Made by a program: the position numbers and the translations under genes
DNA from: Rhodospirillales bacterium
GTDB lineage: Bacteria > Pseudomonadota > Alphaproteobacteria > Rhodospirillales > Defluviicoccaceae
Assembly: GCA_007694935.1 (NCBI GenBank)
Contig: REES01000111.1
Coordinates: forward strand, 1 to 32,168
Direction of reading: 5' to 3'
Length of the DNA: 32,168 bases
The notes under the pieces: generated by a model
The model's database searches: none
The model's input: only the letters and a program-made list of their open reading frames with translations
Told to the model about the DNA's origin: nothing
Part shown: piece by piece, positions 22,341 to 30,426 of the stretch
Layout of the letters: each line of letters starts with the position of its first letter
Position numbering within the stretch: the stretch's first letter is position 1

Positions 22341-23558
22341 TCAGTTGGTTGGCCTCGGCACCAGCGACCGATACAGATCTAACGTTTGCTGAGCGATTTT
22401 GTCCCATCCGAACTGCGCCAACACCCGGCGCCGCCCGGCTTCGCCCATCCGATGACACAGTTCGGTGTCGCGGCCCAACCGATTGATCGCGGCGGCGAGC
22501 CCGGCGGCCAGGCCTTCCGGATCGGCCGGGTCGTGGGGCGGCGACGAAGACAACCCTGCCTCCACCAGAAAGCCCGTTTCGCCATCGGCGACCACCTCGG
22601 GAATGCCGCCGACGGCGGTTGCGACCACCGGCGTGCCGCAGGCCATGGCTTCCAGGTTGATGATCCCGAACGGCTCGTAAATCGAGGGGCAGCAGAACAC
22701 CGCGGCATGGGAGTACAGCGCGACGGTGGTGCGCCGGCTGACCATCTCCGGTATCCAGACGACGCCGGGACGCCGGGCGCGCAGGTCGTCCACCATGCTT
22801 TCCAGTTCCGCCTGAAGCGACGGCGTATCGGATTCGCCGGCGCACAGCACGATCTGGATGGCCGGATCGATGAACTCGACGGCGCGAAGCAGGTAGTAGA
22901 GACCCTTCTGCCGGGTCATCCGGCCGACGAACAGGACGTAGGGCGCGTCAGGGTCAATGCCGAGCGGACGCAGCACGTCGGGCCGATTGACCGGTTTGTA
23001 CTCCTCGGTGTCGATGCCGTTGAGGATCACGTGCACCCGGTCGGCGGGGACTTGGTAGAGCCGCAGCACGTCGTTGCGGGTGCTGGTGGAGACCGCGATC
23101 ACGGCATCAGCCATCTCGATCGCCGTCCGCTCCACCCAGGTGGAGAGATCGTAGCCACGGCCGATCTGCTCCCGCTTCCAGGGTCGCAACGGTTCCAGGG
23201 AATGGGTGGTCAGCACCAGTGGCGTGCCATAAAGGTGTTTGGCCAGGATGCCGCCGAACTGGGCATACCAAGTGTGGCAGTGGACGACGTCGGCGTCGAT
23301 CCCCTGGCCGTTGAAGGCGAGGCAGGTCGCCAGCGCGCGCAAGGGGGAAACGAACGGCACCGGGCAGCCAGCGAACTGTGCCGCCTCGATCTTGGTGCCG
23401 CGCACGGTGATGCCGCCTTCGACCGAGGCCTGGTCGTGAAAGCTCCGGACCTCGACGGAAGCGAGCTTGGCGAGTTCCCGCGACAGGTATTCCACATGTA
23501 CCCCCGCACCGCCGTAGATGTGCGGCGGGTACTCGTTGGTCATCAGCAGGACACGCAT
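22341..23558 (-). CDS. glgM: GT4 glycosyltransferase, GlgM-like alpha-maltose-1-phosphate synthase (GT4 'glycogen synthase')
   Basis: A 405-residue GT-B enzyme. The N-terminal half has NEYPPHIYGGAGVHV (8-22), HCHTWY (93-98) and LTTHSLEPLRPWK (116-128). The C-terminal half has FVGRMTRQKG (210-219, ADP-sugar contacting Arg/Lys) and the EX7E motif of GT4 from Glu295 to Glu303 (EPFGIINLE). Wording and length closely follow the actinobacterial enzyme (Rv1212c type), first called GlgA and later shown to make maltose-1-phosphate from ADP-glucose and glucose-1-phosphate. It does not look like the ~480-residue GT5 GlgA of E. coli. Since glgE and treS-mak follow, M1P synthase is the most likely role; automatic pipelines will probably call it glycogen synthase. 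It is the first gene of the cluster. GGGAG lies 7 nt before the ATG. Confidence 0.88.
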   Translation of the reverse strand: MRVLLMTNEYPPHIYGGAGVHVEYLSRELAKLASVEVRSFHDQASVEGGITVRGTKIEAAQFAGCPVPFVSPLRALATCLAFNGQGIDADVVHCHTWYAQFGGILAKHLYGTPLVLTTHSLEPLRPWKREQIGRGYDLSTWVERTAIEMADAVIAVSTSTRNDVLRLYQVPADRVHVILNGIDTEEYKPVNRPDVLRPLGIDPDAPYVLFVGRMTRQKGLYYLLRAVEFIDPAIQIVLCAGESDTPSLQAELESMVDDLRARRPGVVWIPEMVSRRTTVALYSHAAVFCCPSIYEPFGIINLEAMACGTPVVATAVGGIPEVVADGETGFLVEAGLSSSPPHDPADPEGLAAGLAAAINRLGRDTELCHRMGEAGRRRVLAQFGWDKIAQQTLDLYRSLVPRPTN

Positions 23559-23588
23559 CTCAGGGCTCCCGGGCGAGGTTCGACCGTG

Positions 23589-23616
23589 TTCTTACAACCT
23601 GCCGCGCGTTCGTCAA
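23589..23616 (-). promoter_or_regulatory. Candidate promoter for the glgM-GH13-glgE-treS cluster
   Basis: On the minus strand, TTGACG (23616-23611) and TAAGAA (23594-23589) are separated by 16 bp, just upstream of glgM. The start would give a leader of about 24 nt that still includes the GGGAG ribosome site at 23570-23566. It is the only clear hexamer pair I found ahead of the roughly 13-kb cluster. Confidence 0.35.
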
Positions 23617-23766
23617 TCAGTAACGCCGGCCGGCCGAGGGTTTGCCCGGACGAGGCCACCTGGACAACCTAGGCGCGAGGCGCTACCCTGAACGCAACCC
23701 GTTTCGGTCGGCGCCGCCGCGTTCCGGACATCGGGCAGCCGTTCGGCGCCGGGACACCCGAACACG

Positions 23767-24180
23767 ATGAAGGGACTGACCGACATGGTGGCCCTGGTGG
23801 TTGGCTTGGTCCTCGGGCTCGCACTTGTCGCCGGCGACGCCGCGGCGGAAGCCGTGAAGGCTGCGCAGCCCCCCTCCTGCACGCGAGAAACGCTCGGGAT
23901 CAGCGCCTGCTTCGGGCCCCGGTTGTGCGCCTGCATTCATGACCGTGGCGGCGCCGCCAGCGGCGTGCCGGCCGGCTATCGCTGGGATTGCGGCATCCTG
24001 CGTCCGCGTTGTGATCCTGCCGGACCGCCCGCGACGTTGGACCCGTTCCGCGGCCCCTTTCCGCACGCGGTGGGGATCGACCGCTCCGACCGCCGTGTCA
24101 TCGTGGACCAGGACACCCGCACCATTATCCGCGTGCCGGATCCCAGTGGCGGGGCCGATCCACCGGCAGGCGGCGATTAG
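23767..24180 (+). CDS. Small secreted Cys-rich protein of unknown function
   Basis: A 137-residue protein whose family I do not recognise. Residues 8-23 are hydrophobic, and an AAA site at 25-27 predicts Sec export and cleavage before Glu28. The mature part has six cysteines (38, 48, 54, 56, 75, 82) grouped in its first half. The even number and periplasmic destination suggest disulfide bonds. The second half is Pro-rich and contains DRSDRRVIVDQDTRTIIRV. A second in-frame Met at residue 7 (23785) could also start a good signal peptide. It stands between the divergent glgM and the codirectional SRAP gene, 86 bp upstream of the latter. Codon bias and the leader argue that it is real. Confidence 0.65.
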   Translation: MKGLTDMVALVVGLVLGLALVAGDAAAEAVKAAQPPSCTRETLGISACFGPRLCACIHDRGGAASGVPAGYRWDCGILRPRCDPAGPPATLDPFRGPFPHAVGIDRSDRRVIVDQDTRTIIRVPDPSGGADPPAGGD

Positions 24181-24266
24181 GCGCACCGTCCGGTGTTCCG
24201 GTCCGACCGCCGCGGACGGCAACCGCCACGCTTGCGGCCGCACTCCAGGCCGGGTCAAATGCGCGC

Positions 24267-24935
24267 ATGTGCGGACGCTACGATCTATATGAGACGCCGC
24301 GGGATGTCGCCGACTGGTTCCGCGTCGCAGGGCCGGTGCCGAGTTTCCCGCCTCGCTACAACATCGCGCCGAGCCAGGAGGCGCCCGTCGTCCGGCTTGA
24401 TGCGGACGGCGACAGGGAACTCACCATGCTGCGGTGGGGCCTGGTGCCGTTCTGGGCCGAAGACCTCAAGATCGGCTATCGCACCATCAACGCCCGCGCC
24501 GAGACGGTGCACCAGAAGCCCGCGTTCCGCAGCGCCTTTCGGCGGCGGCGCTGTCTGGTGCCCGCCACCGGCTACTTCGAATGGCAGGCCACGGGCAGCG
24601 GCAAGCAGCCGTGGCGGTTCGTCCCCGCCGAAGGGCCACTGTTCGCCTTTGCCGGGCTGTGGGAGCGATGGGAAAAGTCCGACGCCCCGGTGGAAAGCTT
24701 CACCATCATCGTCACCGACGCCAACGACCTGGCGCGCCCCGTCCACGATCGCATGCCGGTGATCCTCGACCCCGGCGACCATGATGCCTGGCTGATGTGC
24801 AACGATACCGACGCGGCGCGGGCCCTGCTCAAGCCGTATTCCGTCGAGCGGATGCGCGCCTATCGGGTTTCCCGGCGAATCGGCAATCCGCGCAACGATG
24901 ACGCCGGCCTGATCGAGCCGGCAGCCGATCCATGA
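24267..24935 (+). CDS. SRAP-domain protein (YedK/HMCES family), abasic-site DNA-protein crosslinker
   Basis: A 222-residue SOS-response-associated peptidase (SRAP) family protein. These proteins bind single-stranded DNA and use Cys2, freed by removal of Met1, to form a stable thiazolidine crosslink with abasic sites, protecting them during replication. The start is fixed by MCGRY. The catalytic set matches E. coli YedK positions: Cys2, Asn75 (INARAET), Glu105 (GYFEW) and His160 (RPVHDRMPVIL). The conserved WGLVPFWA is at 57-64. Length is normal. The stop overlaps the start of a 33-codon ORF (ATGA). No LexA box was obvious upstream. It is not functionally tied to the carbohydrate genes. Confidence 0.95.
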   Translation: MCGRYDLYETPRDVADWFRVAGPVPSFPPRYNIAPSQEAPVVRLDADGDRELTMLRWGLVPFWAEDLKIGYRTINARAETVHQKPAFRSAFRRRRCLVPATGYFEWQATGSGKQPWRFVPAEGPLFAFAGLWERWEKSDAPVESFTIIVTDANDLARPVHDRMPVILDPGDHDAWLMCNDTDAARALLKPYSVERMRAYRVSRRIGNPRNDDAGLIEPAADP

Positions 24936-25033
24936 CGGACGAGACGTGCTTCGAGGTGCCGTTCCTGCTGGGGCTGACGCCGGGCCGATACGTCGCACCG
25001 CGGCATCCGACCAGACCGGCTGTTGCCCGCTGA
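24932..25033 (+). CDS. Possible 33-residue small protein overlapping the SRAP gene
   Basis: A short ORF starts with ATG 24932 in a 4-base ATGA overlap with the SRAP stop and ends at TGA 25033. It begins MTDETCFEVPFLLGLTPGRY and ends with a basic, Pro-rich tail. The overlap is the arrangement used for translational coupling, but no Shine-Dalgarno is needed or seen, and no family is recognised. It could equally be a chance ORF or a remnant. Confidence 0.3.
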   Translation: MTDETCFEVPFLLGLTPGRYVAPRHPTRPAVAR

Positions 25034-25061
25034 TCCGGCGCCCCCTGACCTGCCCTCCGGT

Positions 25062-26453
25062 CTATCCGAACACCACCCCGGGCAGCCACGTGGCCAGTTG
25101 CGGGAACGCCAGCAGCATCGCCATCGCCGAGACCTGCAACGCCACGAACGGAATGACACCCCGATAGATCTGGCCGGTCGACACCTGGGGCGGCGCCACC
25201 CCCCGCAAGTAGAACAGCGAGAACCCGAACGGCGGGGTCAGAAAGCTGGTCTGCAGATTGAGCCCCACCATCACCCCCAGCCAGACCGGGCTTACGTCCA
25301 TCGCCAGAAGGATCGGCGCGGTGATGGGGATGACGATGAAAATGATCTCGAACGTGTCCAGGATGAACCCCAGGACGAACATCAGCAGCATGACGAACAG
25401 CACCGCGCCCACCACGCCGCCGGGCAGGCCGTGCAGAAACTCCTCCACCAGGTTGTCGCCGCCCATCATCCGGAACACGACCGAGAACACCGAAGCGCCC
25501 AGGATGATGACGAAGATCATGCAGGTGATGGTGGCGGTCGACAGCATCACCTCCTGCATCAGGCGGAGGCGGAGCCGGCTCCTGAGGGCGGTCAGCAGGA
25601 TCGCCCCGACGGCGCCGACCGATGCGGACTCCGTCGGCGTCGCGATGCCGCCGAGGATCGAGCCCAGCACCGCCACGATCAGGATCATCGGCGGAAGCAG
25701 GGAAACCAGCACGTCGCGAAGCAGCTGACGCCTCTGCTCCGAGGTGACCTCCAGTGCCGGGCAGCTCGACGGATCGGTGATCGCCTTGAAGGCGACCCAG
25801 CCCATGTAGAGGCCGACCAGGACAAGGCCGGGGATGAACGCCCCGGCAAACAGATCGCCGACCGACACGGGGGTGGGCGCAAAGTTGCCTTTGGCCATCT
25901 GCACCTGGGCGTTGATCCCGGCCAGCATGTCGCCCATGAAGATCAGCACCGTCGAGGGCGGAATGATCTGGCCGAGGGTGCCGGACGCGCAGATCACCCC
26001 GGTCGCCATTTTGGGGTTGTAGCCGGCCCGGAGCATCGCCGGCAGGCTGAGCAGACCCATGGTCACCACCGTGGCGCCGACGATGCCGGTGGATGCTGCC
26101 AGCAACGCCCCCACCAGCACCACCGAGAGGCCGAGCCCGCCGCGCAGAGTGCCGAACAGCCGACCCATGGTCACCAGCAGCTTCTCGGCGATGCCCGAGC
26201 GTTCCAGCATCACCCCCATGAAGATGAACAGCGGCACTGCCACCAGCACCTCGTTCACCATCAGCCCGGTGTAGCGCTGGGCGATGCCGGACAGGTTGGA
26301 AGGATCGAATGCGCCCAGTGACCAGCCGATCATGCCGAAGAACAAGGATGTGCCGGCCAGGGCGAAGGCGACCGGGTAGCCCAGCAACAGCACCCCGATG
26401 ATCCCGAAGAACATCAGCAGCGCCAGCACCTCGCCGATGACGACGGTATCCAT
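25062..26453 (-). CDS. dctM: TRAP transporter large permease subunit DctM
   Basis: A 463-residue inner-membrane protein with about a dozen hydrophobic segments, the catalytic subunit of TRAP transporters. These import organic acids or related solutes with a Na+ gradient. Typical stretches are VLLLGYPVAFALAG, VPLFIFMGVMLERSG and PPSTVLIFMGDMLAG (an IPPS-like re-entrant motif), ending in TPPFGFSLFYLRGVAPP. I chose ATG 26453; the longer frame to 26705 lies inside dctQ and reads as Ser/Arg-rich nonsense. The start is 4 bp past the dctQ stop, so the pair is cotranscribed. A charged loop near residues 210-240 makes it a little longer than the smallest DctM. The substrate cannot be inferred, because no binding protein accompanies it. 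Confidence 0.93.
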   Translation of the reverse strand: MDTVVIGEVLALLMFFGIIGVLLLGYPVAFALAGTSLFFGMIGWSLGAFDPSNLSGIAQRYTGLMVNEVLVAVPLFIFMGVMLERSGIAEKLLVTMGRLFGTLRGGLGLSVVLVGALLAASTGIVGATVVTMGLLSLPAMLRAGYNPKMATGVICASGTLGQIIPPSTVLIFMGDMLAGINAQVQMAKGNFAPTPVSVGDLFAGAFIPGLVLVGLYMGWVAFKAITDPSSCPALEVTSEQRRQLLRDVLVSLLPPMILIVAVLGSILGGIATPTESASVGAVGAILLTALRSRLRLRLMQEVMLSTATITCMIFVIILGASVFSVVFRMMGGDNLVEEFLHGLPGGVVGAVLFVMLLMFVLGFILDTFEIIFIVIPITAPILLAMDVSPVWLGVMVGLNLQTSFLTPPFGFSLFYLRGVAPPQVSTGQIYRGVIPFVALQVSAMAMLLAFPQLATWLPGVVFG

Positions 26454-26457
26454 CGGT

Positions 26458-27006
26458 TCACCGGCTCTCGTCGTAGCGGAGGTGCTCGGGCAGCAGGTGC
26501 TGCCGGCCTGCCAGCACCAGGATGCTGCGGAGCGCCATCGCCAGCCCCTGCAAGCCCACCACCACCGCGAACACGATGATGAAGGTCTTGACCACATACA
26601 GCCCCGGCAGGCCGCCGATATTGCCCGAGGATTCCATGAAGCGCCAGGAGCGCGCCACGAAGGCCCAACTGTAAGCGATGATGACGTAGACGAACGGGAG
26701 GACAAAGGCGACGAAGCCGATCAGGTCGATCCAGGCCTTGGTGCGGAGCCGGGCCGAACGATAGAAGATATCGACACGGACATGCCGATCCTTCATCAGG
26801 GTGTATCCAGCCATGCCCATGAACATCAGGCCATTGAGCCAGACATAAAGGTCCTGCATCCAAATGTAACCGGTGGCGAAGAAGTACCTCAACACCACGA
26901 CGGTGAAACACACCAACACCACGCCCAGGGAAAACCACGAGAACAGATGCCCCAAACCGGTGTTCAATGCGCTGATCAGACGGATGCTGAATGCCAGCAG
27001 GTGCAT
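26458..27006 (-). CDS. dctQ: TRAP transporter small permease subunit DctQ
   Basis: A 182-residue four-helix membrane protein, the small subunit that pairs with DctM. Helices can be placed at about 20-38, 50-66, 92-112 and 133-155. WMQDLYVWLNGLMFMGMAGY followed by KDRHVRVDIFY is the family's best conserved block. Start 27006 (MHLLAFSIRL) is preceded by GGGAGG; the frame is open to 27129, but the added residues lack family character. Nothing upstream encodes the periplasmic DctP, which is commonly the first gene of such operons. The extra C-terminal tail LLPEHLRYDESR is cytoplasmic. Assignment as DctQ is firm; the specific substrate is unknown. Confidence 0.92.
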   Translation of the reverse strand: MHLLAFSIRLISALNTGLGHLFSWFSLGVVLVCFTVVVLRYFFATGYIWMQDLYVWLNGLMFMGMAGYTLMKDRHVRVDIFYRSARLRTKAWIDLIGFVAFVLPFVYVIIAYSWAFVARSWRFMESSGNIGGLPGLYVVKTFIIVFAVVVGLQGLAMALRSILVLAGRQHLLPEHLRYDESR

Positions 27007-27601
27007 GTCGCCTCCCAAGCTTTTTCGGCGGTCGCAGCCAGTCCTGCCACCCGGCACCGGACGGCCCGCCGCGGTTGGGCGGGAGGATAGCATCGTCGTG
27101 ACGGGTTTGCTGAAAAACACGACAGCCACCGCACCGCGCGGTCGCTGCGCGCGCCCCCATCGCCATGCGCTTCGGGAGCGTCCCCATCGTGCTCTTCCCG
27201 ACGACGCTCAGGGCTGATGCATGGCGCCGGTTACCGTTCGGCCGCCCCCAAAATCGCGTCGACAACGCCAGCCGTGCATGGCCGAATCGATGATGGTCGA
27301 GAGCGGGGCTTGGCCTCTTGCCTCACGGAGACGGACCCACCTGCAATGCAGTCACAGACCGTTGCGGTGCCCCCGGCGACCAAGCCGTACCAGTGGACCG
27401 CCGACGCCCTGGCCCGACCAGTCCTCCGCCGGGCGTTTTCGTCACCGTGCCGGTCGATCTTTCACCTTCTTGAGAATGGCCGCTGAATCGGACATTCAAG
27501 CCGGCTTTCGGGCGGTGGTGGACCCCGAACCAGACCCGGCGGCAGCGCGGGTCGGCATCTCAGGACTTGCGCCGGATCGCGACATGGTGTGAATCCCGGG
27601 A
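27007..27601. other. 595-bp divergent region without a convincing gene
   Basis: Short open frames exist here (for example plus strand from 27221 and from 27217), but they lack ribosome sites, have Arg/Pro/Ser-rich shadow composition and match nothing I know. The region is long for this compact segment. It should hold the dctQM and pmtA promoters. I searched it by eye for remains of a DctP-type binding protein and found none. No RNA gene was recognised. Confidence 0.5.
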
Positions 27602-28243
27602 ATGAGCAGCATCCGGCCCAGTCCCCGACGCCTGGACGTCGCCGCCGTGATCGCCGCGTACCGCCGGTACGCGGGGATGTACGACTGGGTGTTCGGCCCC
27701 GCGTTTCGCTGGGGCCGACGCCGTTCGGTCGCCCGCATCAATGCGCTCGGCTGCCGCCGGGTGCTCGAGGTCGGCGTCGGCACCGGGCTGTCGTTGCCGC
27801 GCTATCGCCGTGACATCCGCATCGTCGGCATCGACGTCAGCCGCGACATGTTGGCGGTGGCCAAGCGGCGGGTCGAGGAGGAGCGGCTGACCCACGTCGA
27901 TCTGCTGGCGGAGATGGACGGCGAACAACTGGCGTTTGCCGATCACGCGTTCGACGCAGTGGTTGCGATGCACGTCATGTCGGTGGTGCCGGATCCGCAG
28001 CGCTGCCTCGCCGAGATGCAGCGGGTGTGCCGACCCGGCGGCACCATCCTGGTCTGTAACCACTTCGCTGCCGGCAGCGAGAAGTGGTTGACCCGACGCA
28101 TGGAGCCGTTCGCCAAGTGGCTCGGCTGGCGGCCGGACTTCACCTTGACCGACATGCTGGCCGGCAGTTCCCTCGGCGTCGCCGCCAACGACCCGGTGCC
28201 CCCGTTCGGCCTGTTCAACTTGGTGATCCTGCGCAACGATTGA
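27602..28243 (+). CDS. pmtA: Phosphatidylethanolamine N-methyltransferase, PmtA (Rhodobacter type)
   Basis: A 213-residue class I SAM-dependent methyltransferase. YRRYAGMYDWVFGPAFRWGRR (20-40) is the characteristic N-terminal block of bacterial PmtA. RVLEVGVGTGLSLP (53-66) is the SAM-binding glycine motif, GIDVSRDML (76-84) supplies the acidic ribose contact, and AMHVMSVVPDPQRCLAEMQRVCRPGG follows. The end, PFGLFNLVILRN, is also typical. These enzymes methylate phosphatidylethanolamine up to phosphatidylcholine at the inner membrane. Specificity within this family can vary, so the exact lipid substrate is inferred. The Shine-Dalgarno is modest (GGGAATG region). It is followed after 98 bp by the SLC13 permease gene on the same strand. 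Confidence 0.87.
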   Translation: MSSIRPSPRRLDVAAVIAAYRRYAGMYDWVFGPAFRWGRRRSVARINALGCRRVLEVGVGTGLSLPRYRRDIRIVGIDVSRDMLAVAKRRVEEERLTHVDLLAEMDGEQLAFADHAFDAVVAMHVMSVVPDPQRCLAEMQRVCRPGGTILVCNHFAAGSEKWLTRRMEPFAKWLGWRPDFTLTDMLAGSSLGVAANDPVPPFGLFNLVILRND

Positions 28244-28341
28244 GCCTGACCCACCTGGCCACACCGTCGTTCGTTGCCATCACGGCAGCAACGCGATAAT
28301 CCCGGTGCCGATCCGGCCAACGAGGGGGAGGAAGCACCGCG

Positions 28342-30168
28342 GTGACGGGAGAGGCGATCTACACGCTGGCCGTGCTCGGCATCGCGGTGGTGCTGTTCGC
28401 GAGCGATCGTATCCGCCTCGATGTGGTCGCCCTGTTGGTCTTGCTCGCCCTGTTCCTGGGCGGTGTGATTACCCTGGAAGAAGCACTGGCGGGCTTCAGC
28501 GATCCGGTGGTGCTGATGATCGCCGCCCTGTTCGTGGTGGGGGAGGCCCTTGCCACCACCGGTATCGCCTTCTCCCTGGGCGACTGGCTGATGCGGGTGG
28601 GCGGCGCAAGCCAGACGCGGCTGCTCGCCCTGCTGATGGCGACGGTGGCCGGCATCGGCGCGTTCATGAGTTCCACCGGCATCGTCGCCATCTTCATTCC
28701 GATCGTGCTCCGGATTTGCCGCAAGACCGGGTTCAGCCGGTCGCGGCTGATGATGCCGCTGGCCTTCGGGGCCCTGATCAGCGGCATGATGACCCTGATC
28801 GCGACCCCACCCAACCTGGTGGTCAATGCCGAGTTGCGCCGAGCCGGGCTGGAGCCGTTCGGGTTCTTCGACTTCACGCCCATCGGGGTCGCAGTCCTGG
28901 TTGTGGGGATCGCCTTCATGCTGGCGGTGGGCATGCGCCTTCTGCCGCAGGATGCCGGCAGCGGCCAGCGCCGGGCCAAGGGCCGCTCACTCGCGGAGCT
29001 GGCGGCCCCCTATGGGCTTGCCGACCGGGTGTATCGGCTCCGGATCGCGTCCGGCTCGGCCCTGGTGGGGCAGACCCTCGGCGCGCTCAAGCTCCGCACC
29101 CTGTTCGGGGTCAATGTGGTCGGCCTGGAACGCCAGGGCCGGTTCGGCCGGGAGATCACGCCGGCCCTCCCCCACACCCGTTTCCGGGACGGGGACATCA
29201 TCTACATGGTGGCGACCCGGGAGCCGGCGGTGCATTTCATCGAGAAGCAGTCACTCGAGCCGCTTCCGATCGATGACAGCCTGCGCCGCGACGTCTGGCA
29301 GGAGTTGGGCATCGCCGAGGTGCTGATCGCGCCCGATTCCAAGCTGATCGGGCGCACCCTGGAGCAGGCGGCGTTCCGCTCCCGCTACCACGTCAGCGTG
29401 CTCGGCATCCAGCGCAAGGGCAAACCCATTGCCGGCAGCCTGGTGAGTGAGCCGTTGCAGTTCGGCGACGTCCTGCTGGTCAGCGGCGCCTGGAAGGACA
29501 TCGGCGCCCTTCAGGCCGACCGCAGCGAATTCCTGGTGCTCAACCTGCCGGAGGAAGTGAAGGACGTGGCCCCGGCCCGACGCCGGGCGCCGCTGGCGAT
29601 CGCCATCATGGTCGCGATGATCGTGGCGATGACCTTCGATCTGGTTCCCAACGTGGTCGCAGTGATGGTCGCAGCCCTTGCCATGGTGGCGGTTCGCACG
29701 GTGAGCATGGACGATGCCTATCGGGTGATCAACTGGCCGAGCCTGATCCTGATCGCCGGCATGCTGCCCCTCGCCACCGCCCTCGGCAACACTGGCGCCA
29801 CCGCACTGATCGCCGATGGCTTGGTGGGCTCGATCGGCGGGTTCGGGCCCTACGCGATGATGGCCGGCCTGTTCGTCATCACCGCCGTGGTCGGTCTGTT
29901 TGTGTCCAACACCGCCACGGCGGTGCTCATCGCGCCCATCGCCATCGCTGCCGCCTTGGACATGGGGGTCTCGCCCCACGCCTTCGCCATGACCGTGGCC
30001 GTCGCGGCTTCGGCGGCCTTCATGACCCCGGTGTCAACACCGGTGAACACCCTCGTGGTGGCGCCGGGCAACTACCGATTCGTCGATTTCGCCAAGGTGG
30101 GTGTGCCGATGACCATCCTGGTCGCGGTGGTCGCGCTGATCCTCCTGCCGCTGCTGTTCCCGTTGTAG
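28342..30168 (+). CDS. SLC13/DASS-type permease with two internal RCK_C domains
   Basis: A 608-residue membrane protein with a split transport domain. The N-terminal half (about 1-202) has STGIVAIFIP and ATPPNLVVN. The C-terminal half (about 415-608) has SNTATAVLIAPIA and TPVSTPVNTLV; SST at 110-112 and SNT at 522-524 are the ion/substrate hairpin motifs of the family. Between them lie two soluble RCK_C (TrkA-C-like) domains, about 220-305 and 310-395, each with a pattern of the type ...S.LVGQTL...L...FGV.V....R.G. Such proteins are putative Na+-coupled anion or sulfate carriers; the RCK_C pair may bind a nucleotide regulator. The start is GTG 28342, with GGGGAGGA 10 nt upstream; the ligand is unknown. 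Confidence 0.9.
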   Translation: MTGEAIYTLAVLGIAVVLFASDRIRLDVVALLVLLALFLGGVITLEEALAGFSDPVVLMIAALFVVGEALATTGIAFSLGDWLMRVGGASQTRLLALLMATVAGIGAFMSSTGIVAIFIPIVLRICRKTGFSRSRLMMPLAFGALISGMMTLIATPPNLVVNAELRRAGLEPFGFFDFTPIGVAVLVVGIAFMLAVGMRLLPQDAGSGQRRAKGRSLAELAAPYGLADRVYRLRIASGSALVGQTLGALKLRTLFGVNVVGLERQGRFGREITPALPHTRFRDGDIIYMVATREPAVHFIEKQSLEPLPIDDSLRRDVWQELGIAEVLIAPDSKLIGRTLEQAAFRSRYHVSVLGIQRKGKPIAGSLVSEPLQFGDVLLVSGAWKDIGALQADRSEFLVLNLPEEVKDVAPARRRAPLAIAIMVAMIVAMTFDLVPNVVAVMVAALAMVAVRTVSMDDAYRVINWPSLILIAGMLPLATALGNTGATALIADGLVGSIGGFGPYAMMAGLFVITAVVGLFVSNTATAVLIAPIAIAAALDMGVSPHAFAMTVAVAASAAFMTPVSTPVNTLVVAPGNYRFVDFAKVGVPMTILVAVVALILLPLLFPL

Positions 30169-30426
30169 CGGACGGCAAGTCACAGCGGCGGGCTGGCGCG
30201 ACTGCCCGTTCGCAGGGCGCCAGAGCCACGGTGTGGCATTCCGGCAACGATCTGTTGCGGAATGGTGCAGGCGTGTGATCGTGCATGACGATTTGATGCG
30301 AACCGCATAATGTTTGCAGATCAGTTGCGGTTTGCCGCCCCAGGGGCATCACTTCGTTGCAGAGGCTGTCGGCGGCATCGTGACTCCGACGTGTTGAACA
30401 AACGGCTCAAGTAAGGAGAAGGCATC
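30169..30426 (+). promoter_or_regulatory. Intergenic region with inverted repeat and presumed promoter of the outer-membrane gene
   Basis: ATTCCGGCAAC (30238-30248) and GTTGCGGAAT (30254-30263) form a 10-bp stem with one bulged base and a 5-nt loop. With no T-run it is more likely an operator or RNA structure than a terminator. Further down, CATAAT at 30306-30311 is a fair -10 without a good -35. AAGGAGAAG just before 30427 is a strong ribosome site. Confidence 0.4.

Noticed and set aside
26454-26705. N-terminal extension of dctM
   Set aside because: It lies wholly within dctQ and reads as low-complexity Ser/Arg sequence; a proper membrane start occurs at 26453.
27217-27592. Two plus-strand frames upstream of pmtA
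   Set aside because: There is no ribosome site, no recognisable family, and the composition is shadow-like (Arg/Pro/Ser); they do not resemble a missing DctP.
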